Of a DNA stretch of 64,000 bases, positions 11,320-23,243 are shown one piece after another. A program made the position numbers and the translations under genes. The notes under the pieces are model-generated. The model made no database searches. It was not told the DNA's origin and saw nothing but the letters and a program-made list of their open reading frames with translations. This stretch comes from Ursus arctos (lineage: Eukaryota > Chordata > Mammalia > Carnivora > Ursidae). The stretch lies in NCBI RefSeq assembly GCF_023065955.2, contig NW_026622808.1:70947975-71011974 (forward strand), in the 5' to 3' direction. Each line of letters opens with the position of its first letter. Position 1 is the stretch's first letter.

Positions 11320-12430
11320 CAACTTGAAAAACGAATTCCAACATTTAACAGAACAAATAAATGTATAAGAATGGTGAAGAAAATTTAGAAAACAATGAGG
11401 CAAGTTTTGGCTCATCAGATATTAAAACATATTATAAAGCCATAGTAATTAAAATAGTGTGGGTCTTCTAAATAACATTAACTTTAAAAAAAAAGAACAG
11501 AACAGTATGTATAGAATACAAAGGGTAAAAACAAAATAAATTCTCACTTTTGATTGAATACGCATTTAAACACGTATCTGGAAGAATACATAGATGGCTA
11601 GTACTAATGGTTACCTGTGGAGGAGGGCAAGAGCTGGGTGGGGGAGATGAAAGAGTGGGTATAGACTTTCCCTTGTCTGTCTTTTTATATGTTTTGAATT
11701 TTCAGCCATGTGCCTGTTTAATCTACTTAAAAAATAAAGTTTTAAAAATTGAAGCATCTTATGAATACATTAAAGGTACAGAATAGATTATGTGGATAAA
11801 AGAGCCAAGAAACAGAACCACCTCAACCACACATGGGAATTCGATTTATCAACAGACCAATTGATCAGGAATGCCTAAATCAGCAAATGATATTGAGACA
11901 ACTGCTATCCATGGTGGGGGGCCGGGGGTGGTGATTAGCCACCTACTTTATGTTATAGGCTAAAATAAACTTCAAATAAACTGTAGAGTTACATATTAGC
12001 AATAAAGCCACAAAATTTTGAGAAAATTATACTCACAAAGTAAATATTTTTCTAGGGATGTTTCGTAGAGAGTAATCTGAAAATATATATCACGACGTTA
12101 ACAGTGCATATGACTTTGACTTTGCTGTTTTTAAGAATTAAACTAAAGGAAATGTTAGCCAAAAGAAGCAAAGAATATAGATACATATTTTACACAGTGT
12201 GGTTTTAACACTGAAAACGGGAAACAAGTTAAATGTATTAAAATAATAGGAAATTGGTTAAATAAACTTACGTATATCCAGCTATGAATAGTATGTAGCC
12301 TTTTAAATATTAACGAATTATGTTTATTGACATTATGGATTTATCAGATTATACTTATTTATTTTTTGACACAATATTTTGTTAAATGAAAAAGTTGGTT
12401 TACAGAACAGTGTATGAAGTATGACTTAAC
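11320..12430 (+). repeat. L1M 3' fragments, rearranged
   Basis: The first part (11390-11755) has the L1 ORF2 end (CATATTATAAAGCCATAGTA, then AATTAAAATAGTGTGGGTC) and 3' UTR pieces (GGTTACCTGTGGAGGAGGGC). The second part (11780-12430) goes back to ORF2-like text and ends with TGAATAGTATGTAGCCTTTT then AAAGTTGGTTTACAGAACAG. The repeated order implies two old L1 fragments or a local rearrangement. All frames are broken. Confidence 0.7.
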
Positions 12431-15400
12431 ACTTTGGTTCTAGTTCAGAAGGATGTGTATCAGGATGTTACCGGTATTCCTGCTCTCAAGCTAATGGAAT
12501 TAGGGTGTTGACCTATGTGCTGAGTGCAGTCAGAGAAGAGATTCCTTCAGTCATTCAGTACCTTTCTTTTTGAGTCCCCACCAAGATTCTGGCTGTAAAA
12601 GAGATCCTGAGACGACTTAAACACAGACTCCCCCTTCAAGGAATTTTTCTTTTAGGGCATGGGAGAGAAGCAGCAACACCAAGTGGGTAGCACTAACCAG
12701 CCCTGGGAGGTCAGGGATGCTTCCTGATAGAACATACATCTAGACGGACACTGAAACCTCTTCTGTTAACCTGGAGAGCACAAAAATTGGAACATTCCAG
12801 GATATGGGACCACTCAAGGCATAAAGTAACTTGGAATGCTCAGAAATGCCACATCGTTCAGTCTGGATCAGGTACTGAGGCCCACACTCAGTGTAGCCCA
12901 GCTTGAATTCTTGGGAAATTCAGCAAACACCTGCTTGCAGAGACTGGGCAGCTTTTCTCTGTGAATGTTAGAGATCCTCCCTGACCACAAGAGTCCAGGA
13001 GACCATGTGCTGGATACTGAAGGACAAAAAGGTGACACAGACCTCAGGAGCACACAGAGGCTGGCACGAGAGGCCAGGAACAGAGTGTGAGCACTCTGTA
13101 ATGAAGCTCAGTGCTTTTCAGGAAACAGAACGTTCACACCCCCGTGACTGCAACCTGCTCCAAGGAAAAATCAGCTGAGGAAAAACAACAGAAGGGCAGC
13201 CATTAGGAAGGGCAAATTCGGTTTCCAGATCCAGTTGTGGCTGATCCTTGAAAGCAAGTTAAGCAACTGACAACACGACCTCAGCAGACAGAGCTTAAGC
13301 TCTTTACTGGAACCACCTTGTGTTGTTTTAAGAATAGCAAGGTTTTAATAGGTTCATGTCTTTCCCCATTTATCTCTAAATCAATGGTCAGAGAAGAAAA
13401 GCTACTCAAGAACCAACACTCTGAAGCTCCATTTGTCATGGGGGTGCTGGGGTCTCTCTGGCTTGGAGACCTTCACAACTCATCCTTGGGGACAAAGCCT
13501 GGGCCTCAGCACTCTGCGCCCTCTCAATACAGGAGGCAAAGGTGAACCCCTTGCACCTTGTCTTGCTGCCACGCTGGTCTCCTTGTGGAACTTCCAGCAT
13601 GCTATTTGCTTTCCCCTCCTCCTGGCCCTCTATTATAATTCTGTGCTTCAAACTGTGAAGCAAAAATTACAGACATTTTTTTTTAAAGAGAGAGAAACCT
13701 TATTAAATACACATTAGCAGCGCACAGCACAGGCTTGAGAAGGAAAAAAAGTACAGTTGGGAAAAGATTATTTCTCTCTTCACAACATCCTCCTCTGGTG
13801 AAGATGACAAAGTTGCCCTGTCAGTGTTCTCCTTCCTCCTTCCCAAGGCAGAGACACCACCCCAGAAAACCCAACGTGGGGAAGGTAGAACGGCCCGGCT
13901 TAGCTCGGCCACCCTGAAACAGGCCTAGAGCCTCTGGTGGAGCACATGTGTTCAAAAAAGTCCAGAATGATTCCCATCCATCCTTTATCCACAACCATCC
14001 AGGGAGTGGCCTGGTGGGGGGAGTGGCTTTCCGTTTTCATTCTAAACACTTCTGGGGGTTTTAGGACTTTCTAATGAACACACATTACCTTTGCAAAGCA
14101 GATATCCCTTCTGTATTAAAAAAAAAAATACATTTACATGCCCACTTTAGCAGCACATACACTAAAAAAAAAGACTTTTACCAAAAAAGGTCCTACGGTG
14201 GGCAGTCAAAAGCCCCTGAAGTCCCACAGCACACCACGTTTTATAGCCACAGACAAGTGGGAACAATACACTAGAAACGGACAATTTTAAGACATTGTCT
14301 ACCTCAAACCAGAGACTCAGTGTTTTCAGTATCTCACGGAAACATCAACTTGTTGGGAAATTCAATGTCACATGTGGGAGAACCATCTATTTCCATGTCT
14401 GTCAATGATCCTTGCCTCCCTCACCAACCCCACTGCTTCTCTTCCCCCTCCTTCCCCATGGAGACTTAGGGTACAGGCCAAGACACTGACACAGTGCTCC
14501 TGGCCCTCTCACGGCCGAGTGCTAGAGGCCAGATGCAGCTCATTCGCCAGAGCCTCAGCTTCTGAAACACACTACAATTTGGGCAAGGAGCAGGAAAGAA
14601 AGGGGGGCAGAAGTCACTGGGAGGGCAGCTCTCCCAGAGCTTCCCTGGGGCTCCCGGCACTCAGACCAAATGCCGTGGCTGCCTCCCCTGACTGCTCAGG
14701 ACTGCTGGGAAGGCCAAGGAGAGGAGGAAAAGACCGCAGTTGTACTTCAGCCCAACTGAGAGGCTTGGAGAGGGCCCCAGTCAAAGCCTCCAGGTACGTG
14801 AGTGATACAGAGTGGGCCCCCACACACAAGCCCTCCTATGGCCGACTGAAGGCAGCAGGACTCTGACGTTACCATTATTCAAACAGGATGCAGAATCCTA
14901 ACCCCGGGAGCAGGCTTCTGCCAGAGGCTTTCCCTGGAGTAGACTGAAGCCAGCTACCCCACCCACAAGCCCACTTTCCTATACACTCCACGGCGTGTCA
15001 GACGATTAGGATTCTCGTCAGAGGAAGACTTCTCTGAAAATCACATAACTCCCTGGGAAGATGACAAAGCATTCTGTTCAGAACATGTAGGCAACTGCCC
15101 CAAGAAGCTAGGGTAGGGGAGCGGTGAGCAGGCAATATGCTGGGGAGAAAGGGCGTTCCCTTCAGAGTCAGCGGGAGCGCCACCGGCAAACCCACACCTA
15201 CCACTGACATCTACCGTGAGGCCTTCGTTACCTAGGCTCTCACCTCAACTCCGCTTCCCACTTTTTCTCCTACCTCCACACACACACATATTCTCTTGGC
15301 AAGAAAGCCTTTCTTGACATGAAACAGAAAAGCAATTAAACCATCTTGATATCCCTAAAGAAAGTTCTCTCTGGACAAAGAGGAAAGGGACCTGCAGGTC

Positions 15401-15795
15401 AGGAGAGGAGCAGTTAAGTCTAATGAACACCTGGCCTGTCGAAAACTTGAGAGCCCTTATACTGGTTGTAAGGCTGAGAACCAACACTGAACCTTCAAGG
15501 GACTCAAGCTACCTCACCTATATGATAACACGACACCAAACCAAACCACCTAGAGCCTCTACTCAAAAAAAACCTTTCCTTTCCAAAAAGTCAAACCAAA
15601 AATAACATCTGAAAACACTGGATGCCTGGAATTGAATAGGGACCTTTTAGGGTTAACCATTATCCTCTGCCTCTGTGTTATATTACTCTGGAAAACATTC
15701 TGAGGAGATAGGCAAATTTGATATGCCCAATTCTTAAATTAGCCAGAAAGGAAACTTCTCCAGCTTCCTACAACATGAGCTAAAAAGGAAAAAGA
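12431..15795. other. Unassigned, moderate GC, no exon proven
   Basis: About 3.4 kb with few recognisable repeats apart from the U6-like fragment at 14139. The longest open frame (14372-14866, 164 codons, + strand) has overlapping frames on the other strand, low-complexity Ser/Ala/Arg composition and no domain I recognise, so I do not call it a gene. It could hold regulatory sequence or an untranslated region. Small A-rich tracts occur at 13678-13685 and 14119-14129. Confidence 0.4.
14139..14167 (+). pseudogene. Truncated U6 snRNA-like fragment
   Basis: TAGCAGCACATACACTAAAA matches the first 30 nt of U6 snRNA (by my reading 24 of 30 positions, 17 of 18 over the GCAGCACATA block). It then runs straight into an A tract and stops. 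The U6 body, including the ACAGAGA and catalytic regions, is absent. U6 copies are common L1-mobilised retropseudogenes. No clear target duplication or upstream promoter elements were seen. Confidence 0.5.
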
Positions 15796-15799
15796 AGAC

Positions 15800-15992
15800 T
15801 CACTGACTGCCGAGTACCTGTCAAGTGCTTTATACAGGCTTCCTCATTTAATGCTTTTACTACCAGCGAGATAGATATTGCTAACCTCATTCTATGCAAC
15901 AGAAAGCAGTGGTTAAAAACAGAATACTCTGTTGTAGAGAACACGTATTATGAGAGGCAGAAGTGGGGTTCACACCCAGGTCTTCATGTCCT
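15800..15992 (+). repeat. MIR SINE, degraded
   Basis: The order GAGTACCTGTCAAGTGCTTT, TTCCTCATTTAATGCTTTTA, GCGAGATAGATATTGCTAAC and GGGGTTCACACCCAGGTCTT follows the MIR consensus from core to 3' end. The middle has been partly replaced or lost. Ancient, no surviving duplication. Confidence 0.75.
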
Positions 15993-16289
15993 CTAGTAAT
16001 TCATGTCTCTCCCATGAGCCCCTGGTGGTCAGGAAACATGGCAGAGACTCACTGCGGTGGTCAGCCCTAGCAACAAGCTCAGACATGCTCACACAATCAG
16101 TCTATACACCCCACCTTTGAAGCCCTGCAGCCCTCAGTATCTCAGGATGGGCACACCTCTCTAAAGCTAAAAATGACCAGAAAAATAGTTTCTATATTAT
16201 AAGTAATTATATAATAATAAGCAAGACCAGAGGACGAAATGGATCAGCGGATATGCTTTTGATATATCTGTTTTCCACATTGCAATTTA

Positions 16290-16480
16290 ACATAACAAAC
16301 ACTTGCTGATGTCTAATCTACTGAACACTGCAGTATGGGCTAGATTTACACAGATCAATAGGACAGTGCCCCTGCCTTTAAGACAACAGAGTGGGGAAAC
16401 CAAAGGTGAGCACTAATCTAATACAATGTTTGTTGTGAAAAGTACAATAATAGTAAAAAGAATAAAGGGCTCTAAGTTCC
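16290..16480 (+). repeat. Ancient repeat, MIR/L2-like, unnamed
   Basis: The run CAGATCAATAGGACAGTGCC, CCTGCCTTTAAGACAACAGA, then AATACAATGTTTGTTGTGAA resembles a very old mammalian repeat (pattern: growing-tumour-like 'gatacaa...aagacagtccctgcc...aggagct'). Similar text occurs at 31380-31560 and 33965-34070. I cannot name the family. Confidence 0.4.
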
Positions 16481-18389
16481 TACTGGTAATACCAGAAGAC
16501 AGTGGAGAAATAGTTTCAAAGTACTAAGTTAAAGTTACTTTCCCCTAGAAGCCATAGAAGTTTTATAAACTAGCTGAAGTGAAAGACATGAAGGGATAAA
16601 GTTTATAATGTCCAAACTGTTCCTGCAAGAAATACGTGAGGAAGTACTCCAGCAAAATAAGCAATAAACCCAATAAAAAATTAGACACAGGGGAATTAAA
16701 ATTATAGTAATTCTTTAATACATACTATAAACGTATACAAATAGATAAATTGGGGGGGGGACCCACACAAAATACAAAAACCATTAGAATCCCAAGGAGA
16801 AAGAAGAAAAAGTGTGATACAGAAAAAAATATTTGCAGAAATAATGGCTTAAATTTTCTCCGAAGTTGGTAAAAGAAAACCCTACAGATTCAAGCAGCTG
16901 AGTGAATGCTAAGCAAGATATACCCAAAGAAAACCATCCCCAGATAAATCATAATCAAAATCTTTTAAGACTAAAGACAAAGAAAAAAATCCTGAAAGTG
17001 GCCAAACTAGGTTATATTATCTACGGGAGAATGATTCAAATAACAGTGGATTTCTCAGCAAAAACCATAGAGGCCAGAGGGAAGTGGCACATTTTTCAAG
17101 TGCTGAAAAAACAAAAAATTGTTAACCCAGAAATCTATATCCAGTGAAAATATCTTTTAGGAATGAAGGAGAAATGAGGACTTTATCAGTGAAGGAAAAT
17201 GAAAAGAATATATCCCCAGCAGACCTCTTCTAACTGTTAAAGAAAGTTCTTCAAACAGAAAGGAAATAATTTTATGAGAAATAAAGAAAAAGAGAAAACA
17301 AGTAAGGGAGGAAGGCAGAGAGGGAGGGAAGAACTTGGAACATCAGGAATGAAGAAGTAATGGAAAGGGTAAGAACAATAGACAAATGCTTCCTGTCTTG
17401 AGTTTCATAAAGTATGTCTGACATTTGAAAGTAAAAAATTGTAAAGCTCGCTGTCCGATGTGGTTCTCAATACGTACATAATGTAATATGTAAAACACCC
17501 ATATCATTAAAAAGGGACATAAATGGTGTTAAGGTTTCTATATGCCACTCGAAGTGGTAAAATGTTGATACTAGGAGACAGTGGTAAGTTAAGTAGGTAT
17601 ATTACAATCCATAGAACAACCACTAAAAACAAAAACAAAAAAACTAAACTAAAAGAACAAAGAGATATACTTAAAAATTCTTTAGCCAGCTATACTTCAA
17701 TTTTTCAAAATAAACAAAATTTCAAAATTTTAAAAAGTTAAAAAAATTCTTTAGATAAATTAAAATGAAACTGTAAAAACTTTTCAAGTAACCTGCAGGA
17801 AGCCAGGAAAGGAGAAATATAGGGACAAAAAGCAGTAGACACAAACAGAAAACAAACAAGAAAATGGTTAACTTTTTAATTTCATTAAATATAAATGATT
17901 TGAACACACCAATTAAAAGATTGTCAGAATGGATTAAAAATGATCCAACTAAATGCTAGCCAAAAAATTTATGTAAGTAAATTAAAAATTAAAGTATAAA
18001 AAGATATACACCATGAAAATACTAATATAAATAAAACTGGACAGGCTATGTTAGTATCAGACAACATGATTTCAGCGCCAGGAAACTTACCAGATAAAAA
18101 GTGGGACATTACATAATGATAAAAGTGTCAATTCATTAAGAAGGCATCATAATTCTAAATGTGTACATACCAAATAACAGCGCTTCAAAATACATGAAGC
18201 AGATATAGGGGTACTGAATATAGAAATAGGCAATTCTAGAAATATAGTTGCGGAGTTCAACGCAACTCTCTCAAGAAATTGATAGAGCCACCAGACAGAA
18301 AATGAGCAAGAATACAGAAGAACACCACCATAAACCAATGGCATCTATTTTAACATAGAACACTTCACCTAACAAAAAAATAAACACTA

Positions 18390-18721
18390 TAGTTGACCCA
18401 TGAACCACAGGGGCTCGAATTGCACAGGTCCACTTACATGTGGATTTTCTTTGATAGATACAGTAAAGTGCTATACATGTATTTTCTCTTCCTTGTGATT
18501 TTCTTAATAATATTTTTTCTCTAGCATACTTTATTGTAGGAATATGGTATATAATACATATATAAAAAATGTGTTAATCATCTATCTATGTTATGGGCAA
18601 GGCTTCCAGTCAACAGTAGGCTATTAGTAGTTAAGTTTTGGGAGAGACAAAAGTTATACACAGATTTTTGATTTGAACAGAGGGTTGGCACACAATTCAC
18701 ACACTGTTCAGGGATCAACTG
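18390..18721 (+). mobile_element. Tigger-type MITE (Tigger2-like)
   Basis: Terminal inverted repeats TAGTTGACCC (18390) and GGGATCAACTG (ending 18721) enclose TCCACTTACATGTGGATTTT, TCTTCCTTGTGATTTTCTTA and AGTCAACAGTAGGCTATTAG. A TA dinucleotide precedes the left end (18388-18389); the right duplication has decayed to CA. This is a non-autonomous pogo/Tigger element with no transposase. L1 ORF2 text lies on both sides. The subfamily name is from memory. Confidence 0.85.
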
Positions 18722-19283
18722 CAGTTTCAACCATACATGGAGCACTAACTAAGACAGAGCATCTCTTCGGTCATAAGATAAACCTTTACACATTTAAATT
18801 AATTGAAACCATAGAAAATATGTTCTCTGGCCAGAATATATTAAATTAGAAATCAATAATAGAAAGATAATAGGGAAATCTTCAAAAATGTGAAATTAAA
18901 CATTACATTTGTAAATAAGCCATGGAACAAAGAGGAGGGCTCAAAGAAAACTTAAAAGACATATTTTTTATACTGAACCAAATGAAAATAAAATAACACA
19001 TCAAAATCTGTAGGGGGCATGGAGATAGTAGAAGCCTTGTGCATCATGGTAAGGATGTAAAATGATATAAACCTCTATGGAAAACAGTTTGGCGGTTTCT
19101 CAAAGATTAAAACATAAAACTACCATGTGATCCAGCAAATCCATTTCTAGGCATATACCCAAAAGAACTGAAAGGGACTCAAATAGATACTTGCATACCC
19201 ATGTTCATAACAGCATTATTCACAATAGCCAAAAGACAGAAACAACCCAAATGTCCATCAACAGCTGGATGGATAAGTAAAAT

Positions 19284-19312
19284 GTGGTGTGTGTGTATAT
19301 ATATATATATAA
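19284..19312 (+). repeat. (TG)n(TA)n simple repeat
   Basis: A short TGTG run changes into a run of about eight TA units inside L1 copy B. It replaces L1 sequence at the point where the 'tgg[tg]atatccat' text would be expected, so it probably grew from L1 sequence. It may be polymorphic in length. Confidence 0.85.
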
Positions 19313-19618
19313 TTCAACCTTAAAAAATGTAATTCTGACACTACAACAGGGATGAACCTTGAAAGCATTATGCTTAGTGAAATAAGTCAAAAAAGACAAA
19401 TACAGAATGACTCCACTTATATGTAGAATATGTAAATCATAGAGATAGAAAGAAGAATAGAAGTTACCGGGGCTGGAGGAGAGGGAAATGGGTAGTTAGT
19501 GTTTCATGGGAACAGAGTTTCTATCTGAGATGATGAAAAAGATCTGGAGATAGACAGTGGTGATGGCTATACAACATGGTGAATGTATGTATGGCTACTG
19601 AATTGATTTTAAAATAGT

Positions 19619-19792
19619 GGGGTGCCTGGGTGGCTCAGTTGGTTAAACATCTGACTTTGGCTCAGGCCATGATATCAGGGTCCTGGAATCAGGCTTCCTG
19701 CTCAGCAGGAAGTCTGCTTGTCCCTCTGCCCAGCCCCCCCCCCCCCATCGTGCTCTCTCATGCTCTCTCTCTCAAATAAATAAATCTTTCAA
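19619..19792 (+). mobile_element. Can-SINE in L1 copy B (first)
   Basis: Head GGGGTGCCTGGGTGGCTCAG, then TTGGTTAAACATCTGACTTT, GTCCTGGAATCAGGCTTCC, a poly-C tract of about 14 (19735-19746), CT-rich text and an AATAAATAAATC tail. A perfect 8-bp duplication, AAAATAGT, lies at 19611-19618 and 19793-19800. Its right flank touches the left duplication of the next SINE. Confidence 0.93.
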
Positions 19793-19817
19793 AAAATAGT
19801 AAAATGGTAAATTTATG

Positions 19818-20007
19818 GGGGTGCCTGGGTGGTTCAGTCGTTGGGCGTCTGCCTTCAGCTCAGGGCGTGGTCCCGGAGTCCTGGGATCGAGCTCCACATC
19901 AGGCTCCCCTGCTGGGAGCCTGCTTCTTCCTCTCCCACTCCCCCTGCCTGTGTTCCCTCTCTCACTGGCTGTCTCTCTGTCAAATAAATAAATAAAATCT
20001 TTTTTAA
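19818..20007 (+). mobile_element. Can-SINE in L1 copy B (second)
   Basis: Head GGGGTGCCTGGGTGGTTCAG, then CGTTGGGCGTCTGCCTTCAG, CCTGGGATCGAGCTCCACAT and a CT block and (AATA)n tail ending in T then A runs. A perfect 17-bp duplication, AAAATGGTAAATTTATG, lies at 19801-19817 and 20008-20024. It belongs to the bear/panda-like subfamily. The perfect duplication makes it one of the youngest insertions in the window. Confidence 0.96.
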
Positions 20008-20103
20008 AAAATGGTAAATTTATGTTATGCATATTTTACTATAATTTATACAAAATATGTGGGCTACAGCTAAAGTAAAGATTACAGGGAAATTTATGTC
20101 ATT

Positions 20104-20606
20104 TGTGATAGGCAACACCCAGTGATTCTGGTATTCATGCCATTGTATAATGCCCTTCCCTTGCTAGATTCTGTACTGGACTGAGACTTGCTTCTAACAA
20201 AGAGTAAACAAAAAGAGTGATGAAATGTTATTTCTTGATTAAGTTATAAAAGATGGTGACTTAAATCTTGCTAGCATTCACTATCTCTGGCTCTTCTCTC
20301 TTGCTTGCTCGACTGAAGCAATCTGCCATATTGTAAACTGCCTAATGGAGAGGCCCATGTACCAAAAAACTGAGGGCAGTCTCTGGCTAACAGCCATCAG
20401 GAACTGAATCCTGCATGAGTGACCTTGGAAGTGGGTCCTCCTCCAGTCCAGCCTTGAGATAGTCCTAGCCAACAGCTTGACTGTAGCCTTGTAAGAAAGC
20501 CTGAAGCAAAGGACCCTGCTAAGATGCACCAAGATTCTTGACCCAAAGAAACTGAGATAATATGGTTTTAATCCAGTACATTTGGCAATAATTTATAACT
20601 AACACA
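20104..20606 (+). repeat. MaLR (MLT1-group) solo LTR
   Basis: TGTGATAGGCAACACCCAGT at the left; then TTCTAACAAAGAGTAAACAA, TGGAGAGGCCCATGTACCAA, AGCCTTGTAAGAAAGCC and AAACTGAGATAATATG; and AATAATTTATAACTAACACA at the right. It is the same subfamily as 8097-8860. L1 A ORF2 text breaks off at 'aatttatg' and resumes at GCACTAAATTCTTATATTAA. Solo LTR, noncoding. Confidence 0.8.
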
Positions 20607-20893
20607 GCACTAAATTCTTATATTAAAATAAGATGATCTCAAATCAATAAACAAGGCTCTCATGTCAAGAAACTAGAAGAAGAAACCAAAATAAAGCAGA
20701 AGGAAACAAAAGTAGAAATCAATGAAATTGAAAACAGAAAAACTATCAAGCCAAAAGCTAGTTGTTTGAAAAAATTTGATAAACCTCTAGTAAAACTGAC
20801 AAAGGAAAAAAGAGAAGAATAAATTACCAATATCAAGAACGAAAGAGTGGATATCACTACAGACCCCACAGACAGTAAAAGGATAAGAGAATA

Positions 20894-23241
20894 CAGGCAT
20901 ACCTCTGGAGCTGTGCATTCAGTTCCAGGCTACCCAGTAACGTGAACATCATAATAAAGTGGTCCAAATGAATTTTTTCCCAGTGCATATAAAAATTATG
21001 TTTATGCTGTACAGTAGTATACTAAGTGTACAATAGCAGCATGTCTAAAACCAAAATGTAAAACTACTTTATTACCAAAAAATGCTCACCATCATCTGTG
21101 CTTTCACTGAATTGTAATTTTATAGATGGTAGGGGGTCTTGCCTTGATGCTGATGGCTGCTGACCGACCATGGTGGAGGTTGCTGAAGAGTGGGTGGCTG
21201 TGGCAACTTCTTAAAAGAAGACAATGAAGTTTTCCACATCGAGTGATTCTTCCCTTCTCAAATGATTTCCCTGTAGCATGTGATGTTGTTTGATAGCATT
21301 TTACCCACAGTAGAACTTCTCTCAAAATTGGAGTCAATCTTCTCACATCCCACCACTACTTTGTCACCACTAAGTTGATGTAATAATCTAAATCCTTTGC
21401 TGTCATTTTAACAATCTTCATAACATCTTCACTAGGAGCAGAATCTATCTCAAAAACCACTTTCTTTGCTCATCCATAAGAAGCAACGCCTCATCCATTC
21501 AAGTTATCATGAGATTGCCACAATTCAGTCACATCTTCAGGCTCCACTTCTAATTCTAGTTCTCATGCTATTTCATCACATCTGTGGTTACTTTGTCCTC
21601 TGAAGTCTCGAACTTCTCAAAGTCATACATGAGGGTTGGACTCAACTTCTTCCAAACTCCTCTTCATATTGGTATTTTGACCTCTTCCTATGAATCACGT
21701 ATGCTCTTCATGGCATCTAGAATGGTAAATCCTTCCCATTACATTTTCCATTCATCATTTTGCCCAGATCTATCAGAGGAATCATTATCTATGGCACCTA
21801 CAGCCTTGCAAAATGTATTTCTTAAATAATAAGACTTGAAAGTCAAAATTACACCTTGATTCATAGACTACAGAATGGGTAACATTGTGTTGTGTTTCAT
21901 TGTGTTGTATTAGCAGGCATAAAAACATTAACCTCATACATCTCCATCAGAGCTGTTGAGTGACCAGGATCATTGTCAATGAGCAGTAATATTTTGAAAG
22001 GAATCTTTTTTCTGAGCAGTGGTTCTCAACAGTGGGTTTAAATTAAAATATGCAGTAAACTATGTTGTAAACAGATGTGCTGCCATCTAGGCTTTGTTGT
22101 TCCATTTAAAAACCATAAGGGAAGTGTATTTAGCATAATTTGGAAGGGTCGTAGGATTTTCAAAATGGTAAATGAGCACTGACTTCAAGTTAAAGTTACC
22201 AGTGGCATTAGCCCTTAATGACAGAGTCAGCCTGTCCTTTGAAGTTTTGTAGCCAGGCACTGACTTCTTCTCTTTAGCTATGAAAGTCCTAGATGGCAAC
22301 TTCTTCTAATAGAATGCTACTTTGTCTATGTTGAAAATCTGTTGCTTGGTGTACCGACCTTCATTAACTATCGTAGCTAGATCTTCTGGATAACTTTCTG
22401 CTTCATCTTGCACTTTTATGTTATGGAGATGGCTTCTTTCCTTAAACCTTATGAACCAACCTCTGCTAGCTTCACACTTTTCTTCTGCAGCTTCCTCACC
22501 TTTCTCAACCTTCATATATTGAAGTGACTTAGGGCCTTGTTCTGGAGTGGGCTTTGGCTTAAGGGGATATCGTGGCTGGTTTGATCTTCTATGCAGACCA
22601 CTAAAACCTTCTCCATATCAGTGATGAGGTTGTTGCGCTTTCTTATCATTTGTGTTTACCGGAGCAGCACTTTTAATTTCCTTCAAGAACTTTTCCTTCT
22701 CATTCACAACTTGGCTAACTGTTTGGTTCAAGACGCCTAGCTTTCCACATGTCTTCCTCACTAAGCTGAATTGTTTCTAGCTTTTAATGTAAAGTGAGAA
22801 ACATGCAACTCTTCCTTTTATTTGAACATTAAGAGGCCACTATAGGGTTATTAATTGGCCTAATTTCAATATTGTGTCTCAGGGAATAGGGAAGCCCAAG
22901 GAGAGGAAGGGAGAGGGCGACTGGCTGATCAGTGAAGCAGGTGGAACATACACATTTATCAATTAAATTCATTTGCTTCTATGAACATGGTTTGTGGCAC
23001 CCTGAAACAATTACAATAGTAACATCAAAGATCATTGATCACAGATCACCATAACATATACAGTAACAATGAAGAGGTCTGAAATATTGCGGTAATTACC
23101 AAAATGTGACACAGAAACAAGAAGTGAGCAAATGCTATTGAAATACGGCACCAGTAGACTTGCCACAAACCTTCAATGGCTTAAAAAAAAAACACACACA
23201 TCCATGTAGTGCAATAAAGCAAAGCACAAGAGGTATGTCTG
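20894..23241 (-). mobile_element. Tigger1 DNA transposon, nearly full length
   Basis: About 2.35 kb, close to the 2.4 kb I recall for Tigger1. Terminal inverted repeats CAGGCATACCTC (20894) and GAGGTATGTCTG (ending 23241) are flanked by TA at 20892-20893 and 23242-23243, the duplication expected for the pogo/Tc1-mariner superfamily. The transposase remnant runs on the minus strand. L1 A ORF2 continues directly across it, so L1 A was there first. Known family history places Tigger1 activity in early placental or primate-stem time, consistent with decay here. Inactive. Confidence 0.93.
21096..22832 (-). pseudogene. Tigger1 transposase remnant (DDE, CENP-B-like)
   Basis: The decayed reading frame runs from about 22832 (start region) down to about 21096. 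Fragments are visible at 22306-22515 (HTH/CENP-B-like linker and FNIDKVAFY), 22087-22299 (MPSRTFIAKEKKSVPGY then LIYHFENPTT) and towards the C-terminus near 21350-21200. The first catalytic Asp (in NIDK) remains but the next residue, usually Glu, is Lys. An in-frame TAG at 22306-22308 replaces the Trp codon after AFY. A second Asp, in IDN, is encoded at 21975-21977. Several frameshifts and stops exist; no active protein is possible. TIGD genes are related domesticated relatives, but this copy shows no sign of retention. Confidence 0.88.
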
Positions 23242-23243
23242 TA

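Larger units (their letters stand above)
19015..20050 (+). mobile_element. 5'-truncated L1 (copy B) inserted in L1 A
   Basis: It contains only the ORF2 3' end and 3' UTR, with L1 text such as CCATGTGATCCAGCAAATCC, CAACCCAAATGTCCATCAAC, GCTTAGTGAAATAAGTCAAA and GACAGTGGTGATGGCTATAC. It is flanked by CAAAATCTGTAGG (19002-19014) and CAAAATATGTGGG (20051-20063), 11 of 13 identical. L1 A ORF2 text continues across this junction, so this is a typical truncated insertion by target-primed reverse transcription. Two Can-SINEs later landed in its 3' UTR. Confidence 0.8.

Noticed and set aside
14372..14866. 164-codon + strand open frame
   Set aside because: Low-complexity, no recognisable fold, and overlapping minus-strand frames. 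Could be an exon only if conserved frame is shown.
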